Positions 57,202 to 64,000 of a stretch of DNA of 64,000 nucleotides are shown here, piece by piece. A program made the position numbers and the translations under genes. Position 1 is the first letter of the stretch. Each line of letters begins with the position of its first letter. The stretch is taken from assembly GCA_963765875.1 (NCBI GenBank), contig CAVXYK010000003.1, forward strand, positions 1-64,000. Direction: 5' to 3'. The notes beneath the pieces are model-generated. The model ran no database searches, was not told the origin of the DNA, and worked only from the letters and a program-made list of their open reading frames with translations. This stretch comes from JAWKOK01 sp963765875. Its GTDB lineage: Bacteria; Chloroflexota; Anaerolineae; Caldilineales; Caldilineaceae.

Positions 57202-58333
57202 ATGTCACAGTCTGCCGATGAGAAACTTGCGCCCGAACAGTGGTCGCTTGACCTTGAGGGGATGCCGGACTTCGACCGATCGATGGAGCGCATCTACGCC
57301 TGGTACGACGGAGCAGATCATCGATCGCCCGCCCGTACGCTTTGTCGCTCACAACGCCGCCTTTGATGTGGAGACCGGCCATTCGGGGATGACGCAGGAA
57401 CAGCTGCGTGCCCAGTGGTTTGACGAGGAATACCAAGTCGAGGCCTACCTCAGATCGATCGAGGGTGTACGCTTCCATGGGGAGACATTCCCGGTCTTTT
57501 CGCCCAATCTGGGTCCCAATGTCTATGCGGCCTTCTATGGTGTCGAGATGCTCTACGACGAGGTGACATCGTGGATGGAGCCGGCAATTCTGGATTGGGA
57601 CGATATGGCCAAGCTCCAGTTCAGCAAAGAGAACGCCTATTTCCGCAAAATCGAAGACCTGACCCGTTGTGCGCTTGAACAGTGCGAGGGCAAATTCATG
57701 GTCGGCTATACCGATATGCATCCCGGGGTCGACTGCGCACTGGCCTGGCGCGGATCCGGCGAGCTCTGCATGGACATGGTGCTGGAGCCGGACCGTGTCA
57801 AGGAATTGTTTCAACTGGCCATTAACGATTTCGAGGTCATCTTCGACCACTTTGACGCCATGCTCAAAGCGCGACGCCAGCTCTCGGTCAGTTGGATGGG
57901 CGTGCCTTCGTTCCAGAAGCTGCATCTGCCCAGCGGCGACTTCACAGCGCTGATTTCGCCGGACTACTTCAACGAGTTCTGCCTGCCGGTCTTACAACGC
58001 GAAATGGCCCATGTCGACCACAACGTCTATCACGTGGATGGGCCGGGCGTGGCCAACCATCTCGACACCATCATCGCCCAGCCGGAGGTCAACGCCATCC
58101 AGTGGGTGCAGGGCGTGGGGGAGGATCGCCCCATCATGCAGTGGGTTCCGCTGATCAAGAAGGTTCAGAAGGCCGACGTTTCGATCATCATCGACTTGCA
58201 GCCTCACGAACTAGAGCCTTTTATGGATCAGGTCGATCCCAAAGGCATCTTCATTTGGGTGTCCGTCGATGAGGAAGAGGATCAGTTGGCCGTGATCAAA
58301 CGGTTGGAGAAATGGACGTCGGGAGGCAAATAG
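57202..58333 (+). CDS. URO-D family protein lacking the zinc motif, one or two indels
   Basis: About 375 residues. The N-terminus MSQSADEKLAPEQWSLDLEG...ERIYAWYD is in one frame from 57202; the rest (EQIIDRPPVRFVAHNAAFD onward) is in another, meeting near 57311 where GG should probably be G. ATG 57179 has a better ribosome site but would need another indel. The URO-D barrel is clear: DMVLEPDRVKELFQLAI, SWMGVPSFQKLHLPSGDF, VYHVDGPGVANHLDTI. Unlike the gene at 1-1052 there is HVDG instead of HICG and no late Cys, so zinc-thiol activation is unlikely. It converges with a sugar importer operon. Function unknown. Confidence 0.82.
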
Positions 58334-58410
58334 AGCAGTGGGAACGTGGAGCGGAAAACCAAACTTGATGGATCAACCCGTTTCGTAGGGGTTATTGCTA
58401 GACGCGACGT

Positions 58411-59256
58411 CTATCGCCCACCCATCCCCGACAACGTAATCCCGCGAACGAACCAATTTTGGCCGATCATATAGATGATCAGCACTGGCAGCAACGCGAT
58501 GACCGATCCGGCCATGAGCAGGTTCCAGGCCGTGCTGTATTGCCCCTGGAACGAGGCCAGACCAATGGGGATGGTCCGCATCTCCTCCGACGCGGTCACC
58601 ACCAGCGGCCAGAGAAAATCATTCCACGATGCCTGAAATGTGAAGATGGCCAAGGCGGCCAGGACCGGACCGCTCAGCGGCAAGATGATCTGTCGCCAGA
58701 TGCGAAAGCTCGTCGCGCCGTCCATGCGTGCAGCTTCGTCAAAGTCTAGCGGGATGCCGCGGTAGTATTGGCGCAGCAAAAAGGTACTGAAGACGCTAAA
58801 AACGGAGGGGATGATGAGCGCAAAATAGGTGTTGTACCAGCCCAGTTGCCTGATGATCAGAAAGTTGGGGATCATGGTCACCAGAAACGGGATCATGAGT
58901 GTGGCCAGATAGACGATAAAGATTGCCTCACGTCCCCGAAAGCGCAGGCGGGCGAAGGCGAAGGCCGCCATCGAAGAGATGACCAACTGAAGCAGTGTAG
59001 ATGAAGTTGCAACGATGGCGCTGTTCAGGTAATAGCGACCAAAGGGCACCACACGAAAGGTCTCAAAGTAATTGTCCAGAGAGATCTGACTGAGTGGAAA
59101 TGAGCGCGACAGAAAGGCCTCGTTGGGGAAGAGCGACACGACCAACATCACGCCAAAGGGCGCCAGCATGATGAAACTCCCCAACAGCAGCACCACCTGC
59201 AAGGCGATATGCGCCGGAAGGCGTAGCCGGGATCGGCGCTGAACATCTACCGACAT
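58411..59256 (-). CDS. Carbohydrate ABC transporter permease (MalG type)
   Basis: 281 residues, six helices. The EAA loop, EAARMDGATSFRIWRQIILP, contacts the ATPase. Start 59256 (MSVDVQRRSRLRL). The last of three co-oriented genes: binding protein, MalF-type permease, MalG-type permease. The stop of the upstream permease is 49 bp before this start. No ATPase gene is in the operon; such systems commonly share a MsmX-type ATPase encoded elsewhere. Confidence 0.93.
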   Translation of the reverse strand: MSVDVQRRSRLRLPAHIALQVVLLLGSFIMLAPFGVMLVVSLFPNEAFLSRSFPLSQISLDNYFETFRVVPFGRYYLNSAIVATSSTLLQLVISSMAAFAFARLRFRGREAIFIVYLATLMIPFLVTMIPNFLIIRQLGWYNTYFALIIPSVFSVFSTFLLRQYYRGIPLDFDEAARMDGATSFRIWRQIILPLSGPVLAALAIFTFQASWNDFLWPLVVTASEEMRTIPIGLASFQGQYSTAWNLLMAGSVIALLPVLIIYMIGQNWFVRGITLSGMGGR

Positions 59257-59304
59257 GATGCCACTCCGACAGTTGTTGCTTCTGCTTTCAGCCACAGATG
59301 GACA

Positions 59305-60243
59305 CTACTCGGTTTCATAGTAGACCCACCGGTCTTGCATGCGATTCTGGAGTAGCGTGAAGATAAAAATAAAGAGGAAAAGGAACCAGGCAATGGCCGC
59401 GGCCTTGCCCATGCGCCCGAACTCAAAGGCGTTCTGGTAGATGTAGTGGACGACCGTCAACGACGAGTTGGCCGGGCCGCCGCGAGTCATCACAAAGGGC
59501 TCGGTGAAGAGTTGGAAAGCGCCGATCATCTGTAGAATGAGCAGGAAAAAGGTGGTGGGGCTAACCATGGGCATCGTGACGCTACGGAAGCGTTGCCGGG
59601 CGTTGGCGCCATCTGTCTCGGCAGCGTCGTAGAGTTCTTGGGGCACGCCCTGTAACGCAGCCAGGTAGATCACCATGGTGAAGCCGACATTCTTCCAGAG
59701 CGTCAGCATCACCACTGCCCACTTGGAATATTTGGTGCTGTTGAGCCAGTTGGGCGGCGTGATGGGCAGCCCGGTCAGATTGGCGAACCAGTAGGTCAGG
59801 TCGGCCAGTGGGCCATTGTTGCTGAGCAGCAGCCGGAAGACAATGGCCCCGGCCACAATCACCGTCACCACCGGCATGAAGTAGATCAAGCGAAAAATAG
59901 ACTTGCCCCGGATGGCCTGGTTGAGGGCCAACGCCAGCACCATGCCAAAGGCCAGTTGCAGCGGTACGACCGTAACGATGAAGAAGAGCGTATTGCGAGC
60001 CGCCTTCCAGAAGACCGGATCGCGCCAGAGCGCCTGGTAGTTCTTCAGTCCCACAAAGCCCTTGAGCCCGGTCAACCCCCAATCGGCGAAGCTCAACCCC
60101 AGCGACATGACCACGGCCAGGAAGACAAAGATGGCAAAGCCGATAAAACTGGGCAACAGAAAAAGATACCCCTCCCATTGCTGGTCAGGTCGCCAGCGGA
60201 AGGGGCGTCGAGAAGACGTGGACAGTCGGGTTGATGTTGTCAT
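59305..60243 (-). CDS. Carbohydrate ABC transporter permease (MalF type)
   Basis: 312 residues with six helices (YLFLLPSFIGFAIFVFLAV at the start) and an EAA loop ELYDAAETDGANARQRFRSV. Start 60243 (MTTSTRLSTSSRRPF), since the upstream in-frame part is inside the inverted repeat at 60257-60330. No strong ribosome site is visible. It forms the membrane channel with the downstream MalG-type subunit. Confidence 0.92.
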   Translation of the reverse strand: MTTSTRLSTSSRRPFRWRPDQQWEGYLFLLPSFIGFAIFVFLAVVMSLGLSFADWGLTGLKGFVGLKNYQALWRDPVFWKAARNTLFFIVTVVPLQLAFGMVLALALNQAIRGKSIFRLIYFMPVVTVIVAGAIVFRLLLSNNGPLADLTYWFANLTGLPITPPNWLNSTKYSKWAVVMLTLWKNVGFTMVIYLAALQGVPQELYDAAETDGANARQRFRSVTMPMVSPTTFFLLILQMIGAFQLFTEPFVMTRGGPANSSLTVVHYIYQNAFEFGRMGKAAAIAWFLFLFIFIFTLLQNRMQDRWVYYETE

Positions 60244-60256
60244 GGGAAAGGGAGTG

Positions 60257-60330
60257 GTGAATCGTGATTTGGGATTGGGGATCCGGCTCCTTGACGAAAA
60301 CCAAATCCCCAATCCCTAGTCACCATTCAC
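60257..60330. repeat. Imperfect inverted repeat with GGGATTGGGGAT words
   Basis: GTGAATCGTGATTTGGGATT...(60257-60282) faces CCAAATCCCCAATCCCTAGT...(60300-60330), about 24 pairs with few mismatches. It sits between binding-protein and permease genes and could attenuate permease expression, as in mal operons. Confidence 0.6.
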
Positions 60331-60338
60331 GTAACAGT

Positions 60339-61676
60339 CTATTTCGGATATCCGTTGTCGACCAAGAAGGCGTTGACCTGCTCACATGTAGCGGGCAACA
60401 CCTCTTCCGGAGTCGCCTCACCGGCCCAGATTTGCTGGAGCGCGGGGCTGATGATGGAGCCGTTCAGCTCATCCCATTCCGGGAAGAAGCCTGTGCTGCC
60501 AACGCCTGCGGATGCGCCCTGGTCAAGGAAGGCTTGGCGATTGGCAGGCGGCTGATCCTGATTCAGGAAGGCATCGGAATTGGCCACTGACTGAAGAGCC
60601 GGGAAGATTTCGCCGGACTCAGTGTAGAGCATCTGACCGCCCTCTGTGCTCTGGAGCCACTCAAGGAAGGTCCAGGCCTCATCCTTGTTGTCACTGCCGG
60701 AACTCATGACCCAGGCAGCACCACCGGCCGGGGCCCAACGTTGGCCACCTTCCGGGAACGGAACGACTGCGACATCATAGTTCATGTCAGCGGCATTGAA
60801 AGCCGAAATGCGACTTGCATTCTGGATGATCATGGCGGCCTGACCGCTCTGGAAGACGGACGCATCGCCGCCGGCCTGACTCAGGTCGGCATCGCGCATG
60901 GCCAGACCGTCATTCATCATGCCACTGAAAAAGTTGATGGCGGCGACGGCTTGAGGTTGATCCAGGATACAGGCGGAAGGGTTGCGCACGTCGTCGAGGA
61001 TGCCACCCATGTTTTGGAGCACCCAATCCGAGTACTTGCCACCCTCCATGGCCAGACCATGCTGCTCAACACGGCCATTGGCATCGACAACAGTCAGCGC
61101 CTCGGCCGCGGCAGCCAAATCATCCCACCGCCACTCTTCAGTTGGATACTCGACGCCCGCCGCATCAAAGAGATCCTTGTTGTAGTAGAGCACATTGAAG
61201 CCGATGTCACGCGGGAAGCCATAGACGCTGCCGTCGTATGAGGCCGATTCCAGCAGAGCCGGCCAGTAGTCGTCCAGGTCATAGCCGGCTGCCTCAATCC
61301 AGGGATCGAGGTTTTCCAGCACGCCCTCAGCCGCGTAGCGGGGGGTCGGCCAGAGGAAGAGCACGTCGGGAATCGCGGACGAATCGCCACTGGCCCAGAG
61401 CGTCTGGACCTTGGTGAAGTAATCGCCCCACGGCTCATGGAACAGCTCGATCTGGATCTCGGGATGCTCGGCCATGAAAGCGTCGGCAACCTTGGAGTGC
61501 GATTCCTTCTCTTCCGGGCTACCCCAGAATGCCCATGTAACCGTGACTGGCCCCTCGCCTTCGGCGCCGGTTCCAGTGTCGGCAACGGGTGCGCCGGCCG
61601 GCGCTACACAGGCGCCAAACACCAACACCATTGCCATCAGCGCAAAGAGCATCACGCCAATTCGTCGGTTGTTCAT
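60339..61676 (-). CDS. Sugar ABC transporter substrate-binding lipoprotein
   Basis: 445 residues. GAGGAGGT just upstream fixes ATG 61676. Signal MNNRRIGVMLFALMAMVLVF ends FGAC (lipobox). Mature family-1 solute-binding protein: VTVTWAFWGSPEEKESHSK, DAFMAEHPEIQIELFHE, IPDVLFLWPTPRYAAEG, SVYGFPRDIGFNVLYYN, GWVMSSGS-like AAWVMSSGSDNKDEAWTF. First gene of the importer operon. Binds an unknown sugar or oligosaccharide outside the membrane. Confidence 0.93.
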   Translation of the reverse strand: MNNRRIGVMLFALMAMVLVFGACVAPAGAPVADTGTGAEGEGPVTVTWAFWGSPEEKESHSKVADAFMAEHPEIQIELFHEPWGDYFTKVQTLWASGDSSAIPDVLFLWPTPRYAAEGVLENLDPWIEAAGYDLDDYWPALLESASYDGSVYGFPRDIGFNVLYYNKDLFDAAGVEYPTEEWRWDDLAAAAEALTVVDANGRVEQHGLAMEGGKYSDWVLQNMGGILDDVRNPSACILDQPQAVAAINFFSGMMNDGLAMRDADLSQAGGDASVFQSGQAAMIIQNASRISAFNAADMNYDVAVVPFPEGGQRWAPAGGAAWVMSSGSDNKDEAWTFLEWLQSTEGGQMLYTESGEIFPALQSVANSDAFLNQDQPPANRQAFLDQGASAGVGSTGFFPEWDELNGSIISPALQQIWAGEATPEEVLPATCEQVNAFLVDNGYPK

Positions 61677-61778
61677 CTCGTACCTCCTCGTGAAGCATGT
61701 CGGTTCATCAAACACGAATTTTCTGATCGTGGACAGGCTATCGTTTGCGACGGGAGACCACACTAGATAACTGTACAA

Positions 61779-61807
61779 ACTATAGCACCAGCATTGGCTC
61801 ATCGCAA
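61779..61807 (-). promoter_or_regulatory. Promoter of the sugar importer operon
   Basis: Minus strand TTGCGA (61807-61802), 17-bp spacer, TATAGT (61784-61779), about 100 bp before the binding-protein start. Confidence 0.6.
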
Positions 61808-61903
61808 GTGCGGTTTGGAGATCCTGAACCTACGTTTACCATTTCCCAGAACCTACGGTAATGGAGATAATACCCGTACACGATTCTTCTCCTCAACTGA
61901 AAG

Positions 61904-62848
61904 GTGTCATCGGTGCGATCCACACCACGCGTTTATCAAATTTCACTTCTTGCTGTAATGACCAGTCTTCTGGCCGTGTGCCAGGGGTCAATTGTCCCAC
62001 TTCTACCGGTGGAACCCATCGATGAAAGCCCTGCCATACAGGTCATCGATACATCTGGCGTTGATGAAACCCAAGCCACACCCGGCACCGGGTTGGAGAG
62101 CAAAGGGTCGGACAACCCTGAGTCGGTTGATACGGGGTCGAACATCACCGTTTCCGACGAGCCATCAGACGAAAACCTTGAAGAAATTGACGGTTCCGAA
62201 GCACTCACTGCCAACATCTTGGTCTCCTCATTGCGCCTGCGCGCGGGACCCGGCGTTGACTACGACGTGCTTGGCGCGGCACTATCCGGCGAGGCTTTCG
62301 AAGTCACAGGGCAAGCTTTCGACTGTCAATGGCTGAATGGTCTTCACCCGACGCTGGGCACGGTCTGGTTTTCAGGCGCCGCACAGTACACGTCTCTCAA
62401 CGTCGACTGCGATCAGGTGCCCCCGGCTGAAGTCCCTGCCCCGCCCGCACAGCCAGCCACATCACAGCCAGCCACAGTGCAACCAGCCGCGGCTCAGCCT
62501 GATGCTGAAGCCGAGAGCGTACCGACCCAGTCTCTGCCGCCCCAACCAACAGCCCCGGCCCCGGCCGCCGTTGAGCCGGAACCGACCGCTCAGCAGCAGA
62601 CGTCGGCACAAGGATGCTATCTGTTCCAAGGGTACGCCGGTCCGGCACTGACCGTCGAGATCTCGGCCGTCGACCATGACTGGAGTACTACAGTTGATTT
62701 TTCTGGGGACAGCGGCCAGCGTTACTGTTTCACACCGGGGCCATATATCGTTGCCATCGTTAGTCCGGCAATCTGGAAAGGCAGGGGCACTGGTTTCGAT
62801 GTGCAACCGGGCGTACACAATCTTGCAGTGGCAGACCTGCTCCGGTAG
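61904..62848 (+). CDS. Secreted SH3b-domain protein with Pro-rich linker
   Basis: Up to 314 residues; GTG at 61904 or 61913, the second with AAAGG at better distance. Signal peptide VYQISLLAVMTSLLAVCQGS (LAVC is a weak lipobox). After an acidic low-complexity region, one SH3b domain at about 100-165 (LRLRAGPGVDYDVLG, FDCQWLNGLHP) is followed by a Pro/Ala/Gln-rich linker and a C-terminal beta domain (CYLFQGYAGPALTVEI, FDVQPGVHNLAVADL). Probably envelope-associated. Function unknown. Confidence 0.72.
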   Translation: MSSVRSTPRVYQISLLAVMTSLLAVCQGSIVPLLPVEPIDESPAIQVIDTSGVDETQATPGTGLESKGSDNPESVDTGSNITVSDEPSDENLEEIDGSEALTANILVSSLRLRAGPGVDYDVLGAALSGEAFEVTGQAFDCQWLNGLHPTLGTVWFSGAAQYTSLNVDCDQVPPAEVPAPPAQPATSQPATVQPAAAQPDAEAESVPTQSLPPQPTAPAPAAVEPEPTAQQQTSAQGCYLFQGYAGPALTVEISAVDHDWSTTVDFSGDSGQRYCFTPGPYIVAIVSPAIWKGRGTGFDVQPGVHNLAVADLLR

Positions 62849-62900
62849 AGACACAGGATTGTGTATCTCAATCTTTTGCGGGCCGCTACGTTGGACCCGG

Positions 62901-62985
62901 CTTCGACACTTCGGCAGGCTCAGCGCATCTACCGGATAGCCGTCGCCTGAGCCTGCGGTGCGCTGAGCCTGCCGAAGTGTCGAAG
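62901..62985. repeat. 27-bp perfect inverted repeat (CTTCGGCAGGCTCAG type)
   Basis: Arms 62901-62927 and 62959-62985 are exactly complementary; core ACTTCGGCAGGCTCAGCGCA. The 31-bp loop contains a further GCCTGAGCCTGCGG copy of part of the arm. Words like this are known as dispersed intergenic repeats in several bacterial phyla. Confidence 0.75.
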
Positions 62986-63079
62986 GCAAAGGCGGTCGCA
63001 TCGGTAAGAGTCATGATCTCGTAGAAGCTTCAGTCAAGTCGATCGATACTGAATGCTGTCACTCAGAATGGAGCGCCTC

Positions 63080-64000
63080 ATGGACTTCCTACAGGAACTC
63101 AATTACTACTTCTCCGACCTGGAACGGCAAGATGAATTCTCCGGCGTGGTGCGCATATCGCAGGGCGATGTCGAACTCTATGCCGCCGCCTTCGGCTACG
63201 CCAGCCGTCCCTGGCGCATCCCCAATTCGCTACAGATGCGCTTCGACACAGCCTCGATCACCAAGCTCTTCACTTCGGTCGCCACGCTGCAACTGATCGA
63301 CCAGGATCGGCTCTCGTTCGACACCCGGCGTTATCGACTTCCTGGGCCTTGAGGAGCACGGCCATATCCGCCGATGTCACCGTCTTTCACCTACTGACCC
63401 ACACCTCCGGCATCGGCGATGACGCTGAAGAGGAGGCCGGTGAGGACTACGAGGATCTCTGGAAGTCGAAGCCTAACTACTCGGTGACAGAGACAGTCGA
63501 TTTTCTGCCCCAGTTCATCCACAAGCCGCCCAACTTCGAGCCGGGCCAGGGCTGCCGCTACTGCAATTGCAGTTTCATTTTGCTTGGGTTAATCATTGAG
63601 CAACTCACTGGAATGACTTATCGGGACTACGTACGCCGCCACATCTTCGCCCCCGCAGGCATGGCCGACAGCGACTTCCTGCGCATGGATCGCGTGCACG
63701 AAAACGTAGCCGAGGGCGCCGACCCAATCCGGGATGAAACAGGCAACGTCATCGCGTGGAAGAAGAACATCTACTCCTATCCGCCCATCGGATCGCCCGA
63801 TGCCGGTGCGTTGGTCACGGCTGCCGATCTGGATCGCTTCCTGCGTTCTGTTCAGGCAGGCAGACTGCTTTCGCCCGAATTGACCCGGGCCTTCCTTACC
63901 CCACAGGTCTTCTATCGAGACAAGGACGGCTGGACCATGAAGTACGGCTACGGCCTCTGGTTCTACGTCGATGACCGGAATCCAGACGGCTCCGCTCATA
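63080..64000 (+). pseudogene. Serine hydrolase (beta-lactamase/PBP4* family), two indels, 3'-partial
   Basis: Class C beta-lactamase-fold esterase/peptidase, continuing past the window end. ATG 63080 has GGAG 6 bases upstream (MDFLQELNYYFSDLERQDE). The SxxK motif is ASITKLFTS and the Tyr motif is YCN in GCRYCNCSFILLG. Frame shifts occur near 63330 (FDTP to VIDFLGLEEHG) and near 63351 (before ADVTVFHLLTHTSG). Later words FAPAGMADSDFL and YGYGLWFYVDD are typical. Consensus error or true break cannot be told apart here. Confidence 0.8.

Overview
The window is one contig of a bacterium that is most likely a Chloroflexota member (Anaerolineae/Caldilineales-like). This is an inference from gene content: tRNA-Thr/Tyr/Thr-tuf-tRNA-Trp-secE-nusG-rplK-rplA-rplJ-rplL in one run, dnaA-recA-rny-spoVS in another, several lipoproteins, SH3b and DUF3048 secreted proteins, URO-D family proteins, sugar ABC transporters and a divergent GroEL paralog. 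No rRNA or taxonomic marker settles it.

Layout. 1-6.4 kb: broken URO-D methyltransferase-like gene, exporter-type ABC protein, CPA-type Na+/H+ antiporter, PQQ-type sugar dehydrogenase lipoprotein. 6.5-11.4 kb: a LexA-box promoter driving a short FtsK-type motor and a two-helix membrane protein, a SnoaL remnant, three tRNAs, a NYN-LOTUS protein. 11.7-15.8 kb: dnaK-grpE-dnaJ. 15.9-21.4 kb: RarD, a LexA-box DinB-like gene, a probable selenocysteine-containing AhpD-like protein, an SDR, and a badly indel-damaged puuD/glnA-type pair. 21.7-27.6 kb: translation and transcription core. 27.6-37.4 kb: a lone solute-binding lipoprotein, holB-ricT, then spoVS, rny, recA and dnaA on the minus strand, with a possible origin at 37.4-38.2 kb. 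38-50 kb: GNAT, DUF3048/SH3 lipoprotein, DUF2231 and DUF5671 membrane proteins, M20 hydrolase, beta-propeller, catalytically altered GroEL paralog, Trm112-like protein. 50-64 kb: GH13 amylase, M29 aminopeptidase, CBS protein, HerA ATPase with a likely HAS-barrel partner, second URO-D gene, a complete sugar ABC importer, an SH3 secreted protein and a broken serine hydrolase running off the end.

Sequence quality matters for reading this contig. About 17 single-base indels interrupt genes, including recA and rplJ, which argues for consensus errors more than for pseudogenes. One interruption is different: the UGA in the AhpD-like gene is in frame, falls exactly on the second Cys of a CxxC motif and is followed by a SECIS-like hairpin.

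The most distinctive observations are that selenoprotein, two identical GAACAAATGTTC LexA-type operators on strong promoters, the GroEL paralog with Arg at the position of Asp398, a two-copy MITE-like palindrome, and many intergenic hairpins built from short repeated words.
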